From Deltaproteobacteria bacterium (GTDB taxonomy: Bacteria > Myxococcota_A > UBA9160 > UBA4427), in assembly GCA_029261855.1 (NCBI GenBank), contig JAJDAN010000070.1, positions 102,250 to 166,249 of the forward strand: 64,000 bases of DNA, read 5' to 3'. Shown piece after piece: positions 23,682 through 32,408 of this stretch (position 1 is the stretch's first letter; the number at the start of each line of letters is the position of its first letter). The notes below the pieces were generated by a model, which had not been told where the DNA came from, did not search any database, and saw only the letters and a list, made by a program, of their open reading frames with translations. The position numbers and the translations under genes were made by a program.

Positions 23682-25046
23682 CTACGCGTCCCCGACCGGC
23701 TCACGCATCGTCACGAATTCCTCGGCGGAGGTCGGATGGATGCCGATCGTGGCGTCGAATTGCGCCTTGGTGGCCCCGCACTGGATGGCCACCGCGAAGC
23801 CCTGGACGATCTCGCCCGCATCGGCCCCCACCAGGTGTAGACCCACCACCCGGTCCGACTCCCGGTCGACGATCAGCTTCATCATGGTGGTCTCATCGGC
23901 ACCCGTGAGCGTGTGCTTCAGGGCGCGGAAGCGCGAACGGTAGATGTCCACGGCGTCGTAGCGCTCGCGGGCCTGGGCCTCGCTGAGCCCCACGCTGCCC
24001 ACCGGCGGCTGGGAGAAGACGGCGGCGGGCACGTTCTCGTGCACCGGCGCGGTCGGCTTCCCCTCGAACAGGGTCTTCACCAGACACATCGCCTCATGCA
24101 GGGCGACCGGGGTCAGGGCAATCCGGTCGGTCACGTCGCCGATCGCGTGGATGCTGGGCACCGTCGACCGCGAGTACTCGTCGACGACGATGGCGCCGTT
24201 GGCGCGCAGCTCGACGCCGAGCTCTTCGAGCCCCAGCTTCGCGCTGTTCGGCCGGCGACCCGTCGCGAACAGCACCTGGTCGGCGGCCAGCTCGCTGCCG
24301 TCGGTGAGAGTCGCGCGAAGACTGCCGTCCGGGGCCTTCTCGAGGGCGGTGATGTTGGTGTCGAAGCGGAGGTCGACCCCCTTCTTGCGGATCTCCTCCG
24401 CAAGCACGCTGCGAACATCGTCGTCGAAGCCGCGCAGGAACAGTGGTCCGCGGTAGAGCTGCGTGACCTGGGAGCCGAGCCCGTTCATGATGCCCGCGAA
24501 CTCGACCGCGATGTAGCCCCCGCCGACGATCACGGTCCTGCGCGGAAGCTCCTTCAGGTGGAACATCTCGTTCGAGGTCACTGCGTGTTCGCGGCCGGGG
24601 AAGTCGGGGACGTCGGGCCAGCCGCCCGTCGCGACGAGGATGTGCTCGGCGCGGAAGCTGCGGTCGCCGACGCGCACTTCGTGGGGTCCGGCGACGGTCG
24701 CACGCCCCCAGACCTGCTCGGCTCCGGCGTTCGACAGCAGCCGATCGTGGAAATCGTTCAGGCGCTGGATCTCGGTGTCCTTCTTGGCGATGAAGGTCGC
24801 CCAGTCGAAGGATCGCGGACCGAGCGTCCAGCCATAGCCCTGTTGGGCGTGCTCGAAATCTTCGGAATAGTGCGACGCGTAGACGAGCAGCTTCTTGGGG
24901 ATGCAGCCGACGTTCACACAGGTGCCGCCCAGGTAGCGGTCCTCGGCCACGGCCACCTTCTTGCCGAGCCCGGCGGCCACCCGGCTCGCGCGAACGCCTC
25001 CCGAACCGGCACCGATGACGAAGAGATCGTAGTCGTACTGGGGCAT
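23682..25046 (-). CDS. gor: Glutathione-disulfide reductase
   Basis: An FAD/NADPH class I disulfide oxidoreductase of 454 residues. The FAD motif DLFVIGAGSGGVRASRVAA is at about 6-24, the redox-active disulfide in GGTCVNVGCIPKKLLVYAS at about 39-57, the NADPH motif VIVGGGYIAVEFAGIM at about 168-183, IHAIGDVTDR further on, and the dimer-interface GIHPTSAEEFVTM at the C-terminus supplies the catalytic His. GCIPKK and the fold favour glutathione or trypanothione reductase over lipoamide dehydrogenase. ATG 25046 is preceded by GGAGGAGG. It is first in a two-gene unit with the Omp85-like gene. Confidence 0.92.
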   Translation of the reverse strand: MPQYDYDLFVIGAGSGGVRASRVAAGLGKKVAVAEDRYLGGTCVNVGCIPKKLLVYASHYSEDFEHAQQGYGWTLGPRSFDWATFIAKKDTEIQRLNDFHDRLLSNAGAEQVWGRATVAGPHEVRVGDRSFRAEHILVATGGWPDVPDFPGREHAVTSNEMFHLKELPRRTVIVGGGYIAVEFAGIMNGLGSQVTQLYRGPLFLRGFDDDVRSVLAEEIRKKGVDLRFDTNITALEKAPDGSLRATLTDGSELAADQVLFATGRRPNSAKLGLEELGVELRANGAIVVDEYSRSTVPSIHAIGDVTDRIALTPVALHEAMCLVKTLFEGKPTAPVHENVPAAVFSQPPVGSVGLSEAQARERYDAVDIYRSRFRALKHTLTGADETTMMKLIVDRESDRVVGLHLVGADAGEIVQGFAVAIQCGATKAQFDATIGIHPTSAEEFVTMREPVGDA

Positions 25047-25190
25047 GTCGAGCCTCCTCCAAGGCCGGACGAGCATAGCCCTCGTCCAGCTCGCTTCTCC
25101 CGTCCAGGTTGCTTCAGATGTCCGCCGAGGCGCAGGCGTTTCGCACGGGATGCCGCGTGCCCAGGGCGTTTGCGCGAAAGAGCCCCGCGC

Positions 25191-26087
25191 GTGACTCTCT
25201 CACGCGTGACGCGAAACCCGGGCGACAAGATCCCCGCTCTCGTCGTATCGGGCTTCCTGGGCTCCGGCAAGACGACCCTGGTGCGTCACCTGCTCGAGGC
25301 CGCACAGCACGCGGGCGTTCGCGTCGCCGTCGTCTCGAACGAGCTGGGCGAGCTCGGGATCGACCGCGCGCTACTCGGTGCGGGCGGTGAAGCGTTCATC
25401 GAGCTCGAGGGCGGCTGTGTCTGTTGCGAGCTGTCCGACGATCTGATCGAGACCCTCGAAATGCTGCGGCAGCGGGTCGACCCGGACCGCATCATCGTCG
25501 AGACCTCGGGCGTCGCGCTGCCCTTCGACACGACCCTGAACTTCTGGCGCGAGCCCGTGTCCCGCTGGATCGGCGACGACATGGCCGTCGTGGTGGTGAA
25601 TGCCGAGCAACTGCTCGAAGGTCGCGATCTCGAGGGCACCTTCGAAGACCAGGTCAGCTCGGCGGACCTGCTCGTCCTCAACAAGACCGACCTCGTCGCC
25701 GCGAGCGAGCTGACGGCGCTCGAGGACCGACTGCGGGCCATCGAGCCCGAGGCACCGATCATCGCCTGCGAACGGGGACGGGTGCCCGAAGCGTTGCTCT
25801 TCCCGCCGGACTTGACGGGCAAGGACCGGACGGGGCCAGCGCCGACGACGCCTCCCCACAGCCACGAACACTTCCGCACGGACCAGATCCGCGTCGCCGA
25901 CGGCATCACCCATGCCGACCTCACGGCGCTGCTCACGCGCCCGGGCCTGTTGCGCGCCAAAGGCTGGGTGGTCGGCGAGGCGGGGCCGCTGCTGGTCCAG
26001 GTCGTCGGCCGACGCATCGAGACGACCCCGGGCGACCCGCCGGACCCGGCGCTGCTGGGACGCCTGGTGCTGATCGAGCGGGCGTGA
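25191..26087 (+). CDS. G3E-family GTPase (CobW/COG0523 type)
   Basis: A metal-chaperone-type GTPase of about 298 residues. The P-loop GFLGSGKTTL (about 17-26), the metal-binding CxCC site in EGGCVCCELSDDL (about 67-79), and NKTD (about 162) are visible. A short CobW C-terminal domain includes the His-rich PHSHEHF. COG0523 members deliver cobalt, zinc or iron; the B12-dependent enzymes here make cobalt plausible, but zinc chaperones look alike and no cob genes are adjacent. Two GTG starts are possible, 25191 and 25206, neither with a strong ribosome-binding site. It is divergent from gor. Confidence 0.85.
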   Translation: MTLSRVTRNPGDKIPALVVSGFLGSGKTTLVRHLLEAAQHAGVRVAVVSNELGELGIDRALLGAGGEAFIELEGGCVCCELSDDLIETLEMLRQRVDPDRIIVETSGVALPFDTTLNFWREPVSRWIGDDMAVVVVNAEQLLEGRDLEGTFEDQVSSADLLVLNKTDLVAASELTALEDRLRAIEPEAPIIACERGRVPEALLFPPDLTGKDRTGPAPTTPPHSHEHFRTDQIRVADGITHADLTALLTRPGLLRAKGWVVGEAGPLLVQVVGRRIETTPGDPPDPALLGRLVLIERA

Positions 26088-26120
26088 CGCCATTTCAGGC
26101 TCGCGCTTCCAGTCCCGCTT

Positions 26121-26771
26121 CTACTTGCGGGCTTCCTCGCGAATCCGCTTCTTCGTCGCGGCCCAGGAGCAGATGCGACAGCTCGACAGATCGTGCCCGC
26201 GGGCAGGACAGTGTTCGCGCCCAAAGTAGATGATCTGCAGATGCAGCGCGTTCCAGCGGTCTTCGGGGAACAGCGCCTTCAGGTCGCGCTCCGTGCGCTC
26301 GACGCTCTTGCCGTTCGACAGGCCCCAGCGACCAGCGAGACGATGGATGTGCGTATCGACCGGAAAGGCCGGAACCCCGAAGGCCTGAGCCATGACGACG
26401 CTCGCCGTCTTGTGGCCGACCCCGGGCAACGCCTCGAGCTCTGCGAAGGTCTTCGGCACCTGGCCCCCGTGCTGCTCGACGAGGATCTCCGACAGCGCCT
26501 GAATGGCCTTTGATTTCTGGGGGGAGAGCCCACAGGGCCGGATGATCTGGCGGATCTCCTCGACGCTCACCCGCGCCATGTCGTTCGGATTTCCGGCTCG
26601 CGCGAACAGGCCGGGCGTCACCTGGTTGACCCGGACGTCGGTGCACTGGGCGGAAAGCAACACCGCCACGAGCAGGGTATACGGATCGCGATGCGTGAGG
26701 GGAATCGGCGGCTGGGGATAGAGGTCGTCGAGGATTTCCATCACCCGAGCGGCCTTCTCGACGCGTGTCAT
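26121..26771 (-). CDS. nth: Endonuclease III
   Basis: A DNA glycosylase/AP-lyase for oxidised pyrimidines, 216 residues. The helix-hairpin-helix LPGVGHKTASVVM (about 114-126) carries the Schiff-base lysine, and PVDTHIHR has the catalytic aspartate. The C-terminal cluster region reads HCPARGHDLSSCRICSWAATKK: three cysteines with C-x9-C-x2-C spacing and no fourth cysteine at the usual place, unlike E. coli Nth (C-x6-C-x2-C-x5-C). The [4Fe-4S] cluster may be altered or absent. It is convergent with the GTPase gene. The ATG at 26771 fits the normal N-terminus. Confidence 0.93.
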   Translation of the reverse strand: MTRVEKAARVMEILDDLYPQPPIPLTHRDPYTLLVAVLLSAQCTDVRVNQVTPGLFARAGNPNDMARVSVEEIRQIIRPCGLSPQKSKAIQALSEILVEQHGGQVPKTFAELEALPGVGHKTASVVMAQAFGVPAFPVDTHIHRLAGRWGLSNGKSVERTERDLKALFPEDRWNALHLQIIYFGREHCPARGHDLSSCRICSWAATKKRIREEARK

Positions 26772-27096
26772 GGCCAGTCAGGATAGCCTCGTCCCGCGCG
26801 AGCCGCGGAGAGGAACCAAAGCAGGGGAACACGGCACTGGACTCCCAACGGACCGGAGCGCACCGGCCCGCACGCACCGAGGTCCGCCCCCTCTCATGCA
26901 TCGCGATCTTCCGCTGTCTCCGCTTCGTCGCCATCCGACCTCCGACCCCGCCAATCGACCGGGAGCCCGACTCGCGAACTCGGCATCTTCCATAGCGACC
27001 GCGCCGCGTTCCGGGCTACGCTCGTCCCGGCAGCCCCCCGTGCCTGCGAAGTGCGTTGGAGAAGCAGCTGGAAGCGCGGCTGGAAGAGGTTGGTCG
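26772..27096. other. Intergenic region between divergent nth and PP2C genes
   Basis: 325 bases without a credible gene. I see no near-consensus promoter, palindrome or terminator; it must hold the promoters of the two flanking genes. Confidence 0.5.
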
Positions 27097-27987
27097 ATGT
27101 CCATCCCCGATCCCGAGCACTTCGTCGCCGGCGGTATGACCGACATCGGCCAGGTGCGCGAGGTGAATCAGGACTACTGCGGCGAGTTCGCGGACCCGGC
27201 GCATACCCGCCGGCTCTTCATCGTCGCCGACGGGATGGGCGGGCATCTCGGGGGTGAGGTCGCCAGCCGGATGGCCGTCGAGACCGCCGCCGAGGTCTTC
27301 GAGTCGGGCGGCGACGATCCTGCAGCGCTGCTGCGCATTGCCCTCGAGACGGCCAACCAGCGGGTACACGCCGCGGCCCAGAACGACATGGAGCTGGCGG
27401 GCATGGGCACCACCGGCGTCTGCCTGCTGTTCGAGGCCGGTGGCCGCGGATGGGTCGCCCACGTAGGAGACAGCCGGGCGTACCGCCTGCGCGGCGACAG
27501 CTTCGAGCAGATCACCGAGGACCACTCGGTGGTGGGCGCGCTGATCCGCATGGGTCACATCACGGAAGAAGAAGCCAGGATGCACCCGCAGCGCAACGAG
27601 ATCTTGCGGGCCATCGGAACCAACGAAGATGTCGAGGTCCAGGTCACGCCCCTCGATATCCAGCCCGGCGACCGATACCTGTTGTGCTCGGACGGCCTGT
27701 CCGGGCTCGTGCTCGACGCGGACATCGCCGAAGTCATGGCGCGCCAGGAACCCGAGGACGCGGTCCGCACGCTGGTGCAGATGGCGAACCTCGAGGGCGG
27801 TAACGACAACATCACGGTGCAGGTCGTATCGATTCCCGGCGACGCATCGATCCCGAAGAAGAAGAAAGCGCGCACCACCGACGTGATCGTCACGCCCAGC
27901 CTCGGCCGACGCGGCCCGCCCGCCTGGATCTGGGGGCTCGGCATCGGCTTGCTCGGCATCCTCGGCTGGCTGCTGATCCGGCGCTGA
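27097..27987 (+). CDS. PP2C-type Ser/Thr protein phosphatase, membrane-anchored
   Basis: A 296-residue metal-dependent phosphatase of the PrpC/Stp group that reverses Ser/Thr protein kinase signalling. Motifs in order: MTDIGQVREVNQDYC (about 14-28), FIVADGMGGHLGGEVAS (metal-binding Asp-Gly), WVAHVGDSRAYRLR, ILRAIGTNEDVEV, LLCSDGLSG and GGNDNITVQVV. A basic linker (KKKKARTTD) leads to one C-terminal membrane helix (WIWGLGIGLLGILGWLLI), so the catalytic domain is cytoplasmic and membrane-tethered. ATG 27097 follows AGAGG. The helicase starts 14 bp downstream, suggesting co-transcription. No Hanks-type kinase is in the window. Confidence 0.93.
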   Translation: MSIPDPEHFVAGGMTDIGQVREVNQDYCGEFADPAHTRRLFIVADGMGGHLGGEVASRMAVETAAEVFESGGDDPAALLRIALETANQRVHAAAQNDMELAGMGTTGVCLLFEAGGRGWVAHVGDSRAYRLRGDSFEQITEDHSVVGALIRMGHITEEEARMHPQRNEILRAIGTNEDVEVQVTPLDIQPGDRYLLCSDGLSGLVLDADIAEVMARQEPEDAVRTLVQMANLEGGNDNITVQVVSIPGDASIPKKKKARTTDVIVTPSLGRRGPPAWIWGLGIGLLGILGWLLIRR

Positions 27988-28000
27988 AGAGCCCCGGCAC

Positions 28001-30571
28001 TTGGCGCCGGCGGCCAGCGACCTGCCCCCCCGGCTCATCGACCGGGTCCCCATCGGCGCGCCGCTGCCGGCGGAAGCGATCCTCGACCGTTTCCTGTCGT
28101 GGGTCTCGGACACGGGCCTGTCCCCCTACCCGGCCCAGGAAGAAGCGCTCCTCGAGCTGATCACCGGCCGCCACGTCGTGCTGTCGACCCCGACGGGGTC
28201 CGGCAAGTCGCTGGTGGCTCTCGGACTGCACTTCAAGGCCCTGTGCGAGGGCCGGCGCTCGTTCTACACGGCACCCATCAAGGCGCTGGTGAGCGAGAAG
28301 TTCTTCGACCTGTGCGCGACGTTCGGGCCGGAGAACGTCGGGATGCTCACCGGCGACGCCAGCATCAACTGGGCGGCACCCGTGGTGTGCTGCACCGCCG
28401 AGGTGCTGTCGAACATGGCGATCTCCCAGGGCGAGGCCGCCGACGCGCCCTACGTGGTGATGGACGAGTTCCACTACTACGACGATCGCGAGCGCGGGCT
28501 CGCCTGGCAGGTGCCACTGATCGTCCTGCGCCGCTCCCAGTTCCTGCTGCTGTCGGCAACCCTGGGAAACACGGCTCCCATCGAAGAGCGGCTGCACGCT
28601 CGCAGCGGACGCGAGGTGCACCACGTGCACGGCGTGCTGCGTCCCGTGCCCCTCGACTTCGAGTACGCCGAGACCCCGGTCCACGAAACCATCGAGCACC
28701 TGCTCGCACGCGCCCTCTCGCCGATCTACGTCGTGCACTTCACCCAGCGCGAGGCGTCCGAGAAAGCCCAGGCCCTGACGAGCGCAAAGGTGGGAGACCG
28801 CGAAACACGCCGAGCCATTCTGGACGAGATCGGCGGCTTCCGCTTCGACACGCCCTTCGGTCCCACGATGCGTCGCCTGCTTTCCCACGGCATCGGCCTG
28901 CATCATGCGGGTCTGCTGCCCCGTTATCGCCGTCTGGTAGAACGACTCGCACAACAAGGACTGCTGCGCGTGATCTGCGGCACCGACACCCTCGGCGTCG
29001 GCGTAAACGTCCCGATCCGCACCGTCCTCTTCACCCGCCTGTGCAAGTTCGACGGAGAGAAGGTCGGGCTGCTCTCGGCGCGCGAGTTCCAGCAGATTGC
29101 AGGGCGTGCGGGGCGTCGCGGCTTCGACGAAGCCGGTAGCGTCGTCGCCCAGGCCCCGGAATGGGAGATCGAGAACCGACGACTCGACGCCAAGGCCGCG
29201 GGATCGCCTGGGCGGAAGCGCAAGCTCGTGAAGAAGCGCGTGCCCGATCACCTCGTCGCCTGGACGAAGAAGGACTTCGAGGAGCGCGTCTCGCGACCAC
29301 CGGAGATGCTGCAGTCTCGCTTCTCCATCGACCACGGACTGTTGATCGGATGCCTGCGCGGATCGCTCGCGGACGAGACGCCCGGGGGCGGCTATCGCGT
29401 GCTGCTCGATCTGATCGCCCACTGTCACGAGGACGAAGCCCGCAAGCAGGCGTTGCGACGCGAGGCCGCGGTGCTCTTCCGGTCGCTCCGCCGAGCGGAG
29501 ATCGTCGACGTCGTACCGGACGAGGCCACGGCGCGGCCCAGCGTCATCGTCAGCGAGGACCTGCAGCGCGACTTCTCCCTGCATCAGACCCTCTCCCTCT
29601 ACCTGCTGGACGTGGTGGCCGCCCTCGATCCGGAGGCCGAAGGCTACGCGCTCGACCTGCTGTCCGCGGTGGAGTCGATCCTCGAGGATCCGCGCCCGGT
29701 GCTCTACGCCCAGCAGCGCGCGGAACGTGGGCGGGTCGTCGCCGAGCTGAAGGCACAGGGCGTTCCGTACGAGGAGCGCCTCGAGAAGCTCGAGAAGGTC
29801 ACCTGGCCCAAGCCCAACGCCGAGTTCGCCTACGCGACCTTCAATCTCTTCGCCGATCGACACCCCTGGCTGCGCAGCGAGAACATCCGGCCCAAGTCGG
29901 TGGCACGGGCCATGGTCGAGACCTACGCGCGCTTCGACGACTACGTGAAGAGCGTCGGCCTCGCTCGCGTCGAAGGGGTGCTGCTGCGGTACCTCAGTCA
30001 GGCGCACAACACGCTGGTGCGATCGGTCCCCGAGAATGCGCGCACCGATTCGGTGTACGACACCATCGGCTACCTGCGCACTCTCGTTGCCGGTGTGGAT
30101 TCGAGCCTGCTCGAGGAGTGGGAGAATCTCGTCGACCCGGGACGCGAGTCGGCGCCCGCGGCGACTTCCGATGCGCCCCGCGCCCCGACCGCCGACCCGC
30201 GTGCGTTCCGCGCGCGCGTGCGGGCCGAGATGCACCAGCTCGTGCGCGATCTCTCCGCGAAACGCTACGACGAGGCCGCGCGACGCGTGCGCCAGGCGAG
30301 CGACGACCCGTGGGACGCGACGCGCATCGAGACTGCGATCGCGTCTTTCTACGAGGACTATCGGGCGATCCTCTTCGATCCGCTCGCCCGCCAGGCCCAC
30401 TGGACCCGCGTCGACGAACGCGAGCCGGGCCTGTTCGACGTCCATCAGACCCTGCTCGACGACCAGGGAGACAACTTCTGGTGCATCGAAGGCATCATCG
30501 ACCTGCGGGGGGAGTCCCCGCCGGAAACGCCGGAGTCCGCCTGGGTCGCGATTCGCAGAATCGGCAGTTGA
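28001..30571 (+). CDS. DEAD/DEAH-box superfamily 2 RNA helicase (Ski2/DUF3516 type)
   Basis: An 856-residue ATP-dependent helicase. Core motifs: PYPAQEEALLELITG (Q-like), Walker A STPTGSGKSLVALG (about 60-73), Walker B MDEFHYY (DEFH), LLSATLGN (motif III), TDTLGVGVNVPIRTV (motif V) and QQIAGRAGRRGFDEAG (motif VI). The long C-terminal half corresponds to the DUF3516 region of actinobacterial and myxobacterial homologues, related to eukaryotic Ski2/Mtr4 exosome helicases. The start is TTG 28001, directly after the phosphatase; no ATG or GTG lies before the helicase core. RNA turnover or remodelling is likely, but the target is unknown. Confidence 0.88.
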   Translation: MAPAASDLPPRLIDRVPIGAPLPAEAILDRFLSWVSDTGLSPYPAQEEALLELITGRHVVLSTPTGSGKSLVALGLHFKALCEGRRSFYTAPIKALVSEKFFDLCATFGPENVGMLTGDASINWAAPVVCCTAEVLSNMAISQGEAADAPYVVMDEFHYYDDRERGLAWQVPLIVLRRSQFLLLSATLGNTAPIEERLHARSGREVHHVHGVLRPVPLDFEYAETPVHETIEHLLARALSPIYVVHFTQREASEKAQALTSAKVGDRETRRAILDEIGGFRFDTPFGPTMRRLLSHGIGLHHAGLLPRYRRLVERLAQQGLLRVICGTDTLGVGVNVPIRTVLFTRLCKFDGEKVGLLSAREFQQIAGRAGRRGFDEAGSVVAQAPEWEIENRRLDAKAAGSPGRKRKLVKKRVPDHLVAWTKKDFEERVSRPPEMLQSRFSIDHGLLIGCLRGSLADETPGGGYRVLLDLIAHCHEDEARKQALRREAAVLFRSLRRAEIVDVVPDEATARPSVIVSEDLQRDFSLHQTLSLYLLDVVAALDPEAEGYALDLLSAVESILEDPRPVLYAQQRAERGRVVAELKAQGVPYEERLEKLEKVTWPKPNAEFAYATFNLFADRHPWLRSENIRPKSVARAMVETYARFDDYVKSVGLARVEGVLLRYLSQAHNTLVRSVPENARTDSVYDTIGYLRTLVAGVDSSLLEEWENLVDPGRESAPAATSDAPRAPTADPRAFRARVRAEMHQLVRDLSAKRYDEAARRVRQASDDPWDATRIETAIASFYEDYRAILFDPLARQAHWTRVDEREPGLFDVHQTLLDDQGDNFWCIEGIIDLRGESPPETPESAWVAIRRIGS

Positions 30572-30582
30572 GAACCTGCCGC

Positions 30583-30805
30583 TCCGGGTATACTGCCGCC
30601 CGCAAGGGGAATGAAGGGAAGTGTGGTGACGGAGCGAAAGTTCCGGATTCCACCGCGGACGCGCCGCCGTAATGGGTCCGCGTGCTGTGCAAGCAGCTCG
30701 CAGCGTCCGGTCGACAGCCACTGCAGAGCCCACTCTCGACGAATTCGAGAGTGGACGACGCGGGAAGGCGACCGGAAGCAAGGCCCTGAGCCGGAAAACC
30801 TGCCC
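30583..30805 (+). ncRNA. Cobalamin (B12) riboswitch
   Basis: The conserved core occurs in order. GCCCGCAAGGGGAATGAAGGGAAG (about 30597-30621) is followed by GGTG (30625-30628). After a small side hairpin comes GATTCCACCGCGGAC, then CGCCGCCGTAATGGGTCCGC, in which GCGGAC and GTCCGC pair. The B12-box GCCACTG is at 30717-30723. A perfect 10-bp variable hairpin (30730-30754), GGGAAGGC, and finally GAGCCGGAAAACCTGCC, equivalent to the consensus AGxCAGGAgACCTGCC, complete it. These are the diagnostic blocks of the adenosyl/aquo-cobalamin aptamer. It lies 165 nt upstream of the PEP-CTERM gene at 30970, on the same strand. Confidence 0.9.
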
Positions 30806-30969
30806 CGAGCAGAAGTACGAGTGTCCTCGCGAACGGGACGTCTCGGCAGCCGTCGTTTCAGGGACCCGCGACGATCTCGCTACCGAGCCGGCTCGAGGGG
30901 CATTCGCATACCCGGGTCGGCACCCCGCGAACGGGTGCACGGGCAACAGCCCGACGAGCGAGACAACCC
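30806..30969 (+). promoter_or_regulatory. Putative expression platform between riboswitch and PEP-CTERM gene
   Basis: Downstream of the aptamer, GCACCC-7-GGGTGC (30920-30938) forms a hairpin nested in GTCGG...CCGAC, ending about 17 bases before the ATG. The ribosome-binding site is weak (GAGCGAGA) and next to this stem, so control could be at translation initiation. There is no U-tract, so intrinsic termination is less likely. Confidence 0.5.
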
Positions 30970-31551
30970 ATGAACGAGATCATCGAAAAGACAAGGCAGT
31001 ACCCCCGTGCGATCCGGACGGCGATTCTGGTCGCCGTCCTGGCCCTCGGGGCGGCGCCCGCCAGCGCACTCCCCATCGAGGCCAGCGTCGGGACAGGCCC
31101 CGACCTGGCGACCATCGTCCTCGAATTCCAGGACGGTGCCGACTTCGTCTTCGAGGTGGCCTTCGACGACACGGTGGCCACCACGGGCATCGGCATCATG
31201 CAGGTGCTCGAAAGCGAGCTTCCGAGCTTCACGCTCACGATCCTCGACTTCGGCTTCGGGCTCTTCATCGACGCCATCGCCTACGACGGTCACAGCAACG
31301 GAGGCTTCGGAGGCGATGAGAACTACTGGCACTACTGGACGAAGGACCTGGAAGCGAACCCCTGGCTCAGTTCGCCGATCGGCGCGGTCGATCGCGTCGT
31401 GACGGACGGCGCCTGGGACGGCTGGGTCTACGGGACGGCGGCCGCACCGATCCCCGAGCCCGGTACTGCCGTGCTCGTGGGTCTCGGGCTCGCGGGCATC
31501 GCGGGCTTCCGACGCCGAGATCAGTCCTCGGACCGGTCGCTCGGGCGATAG
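30970..31551 (+). CDS. PEP-CTERM surface protein under cobalamin riboswitch
   Basis: A 193-residue exported protein. Signal peptide about 1-33 (IRTAILVAVLALGAAPASA), then a compact acidic domain (about 34-158) with the aromatic motif ENYWHYWTKDLEANPW and DGAWDGWVYG. The sorting signal is PIPEPGTAVLVGLGL with hydrophobic helix and FRRR (about 160-183). It is the first gene after the cobalamin aptamer, so it should be repressed when B12 is plentiful, a pattern typical of B12 uptake genes. A surface role in cobalamin capture is inference from regulation only. Its last 31 bp overlap the convergent isocitrate-lyase-type gene. Confidence 0.88.
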   Translation: MNEIIEKTRQYPRAIRTAILVAVLALGAAPASALPIEASVGTGPDLATIVLEFQDGADFVFEVAFDDTVATTGIGIMQVLESELPSFTLTILDFGFGLFIDAIAYDGHSNGGFGGDENYWHYWTKDLEANPWLSSPIGAVDRVVTDGAWDGWVYGTAAAPIPEPGTAVLVGLGLAGIAGFRRRDQSSDRSLGR

Positions 31552-32408
31552 CGCATCGCCTGCTCGTCGTAGGCCGGAAAGCCGACGACGTCCTGCAGGA
31601 CCGAGAAGTCCAGCAGGGCGTCGGGCGCACGGCCTGCGGCGAGCGCAGCGAGTGCACCCTGCATCGCGCGCGTCGCTGCAGACAGCAGGGTCAGCGGATA
31701 GGCGGCGATCTTGTAGCCGAGGGCGTCGAGTCGTTCCGGCGGAAGCAGGGGCGTATCGCCGTTCTCCACCAGGTTGGCCATCTTCGGCCCGCTGAACTCG
31801 CGACAGAAGGTCGCCATCTCGTCTTCTGTTCGCGGCGCCTCGAGGAACAGGATGTCCGCCCCCGCCTCGGCGAAGAGCCGACAACGTTCGAGGGCCTCGT
31901 CCAGGCCATCCGTCGCCCGGGCGTCCGTTCGCGCCATCACGAGGATGTCGCCCGGCGACTCCTCACGCGCGTCGACCGCTGCCCGTACACGGGTGAGCGC
32001 CTCGTCGCGCGTCACTACCTGCTTGCCCCGGGTGTGACCGCAGCGCTTGGGCGCGACCTGGTCCTCGATCATCGCGCAAGCGAACCCCGCCGCGGCGTAG
32101 CCCCGGACCGTACGCCGGACGTTCATCGCGTTGCCGTAGCCGGTGTCGGCATCTCCGATCACCGGAATCGACACGGCGTCGCAAATGTTCCGGCCCTGGT
32201 CGAGCATCTCGCCGTACGAGATCAGTCCGGTATCGGGCATGCCGAGACGCGCCGCCGAGACCGCAAAGCCGCTCATGAAGGTCAGGTCGAAGCCCGCCTG
32301 CTCGATCAAGCGCGCAGACAGGGCGTCGAAGCAGCAAGGCATGACACGCAATCCCGGCGCTTCGAGCAGGACGCGCAGGCGAGCAGCCGGCGAGGCGTTC
32401 GTGCTCAT
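31521..32408 (-). CDS. Isocitrate lyase/PEP mutase superfamily protein
   Basis: A 295-residue TIM-barrel enzyme that makes or breaks C-C or C-P bonds beside a carboxylate. Visible are FMSGFAVSAARLGMPDTGL (about 44-62), the metal site DADTGYG (about 86-92), IEDQVAPKRCGHTRGK with a KxCGH-type catalytic loop as in methylisocitrate and isocitrate lyases, and ILVMARTDARA. The loop cysteine favours lyase (2-methylisocitrate lyase or oxaloacetate-hydrolase-like) over phosphonate mutase, but substrate is open. The ATG at 32408 overlaps the cysE stop by four bases (ATGA), so the two are coupled. Confidence 0.85.
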   Translation of the reverse strand: MSTNASPAARLRVLLEAPGLRVMPCCFDALSARLIEQAGFDLTFMSGFAVSAARLGMPDTGLISYGEMLDQGRNICDAVSIPVIGDADTGYGNAMNVRRTVRGYAAAGFACAMIEDQVAPKRCGHTRGKQVVTRDEALTRVRAAVDAREESPGDILVMARTDARATDGLDEALERCRLFAEAGADILFLEAPRTEDEMATFCREFSGPKMANLVENGDTPLLPPERLDALGYKIAAYPLTLLSAATRAMQGALAALAAGRAPDALLDFSVLQDVVGFPAYDEQAMRYRPSDRSED

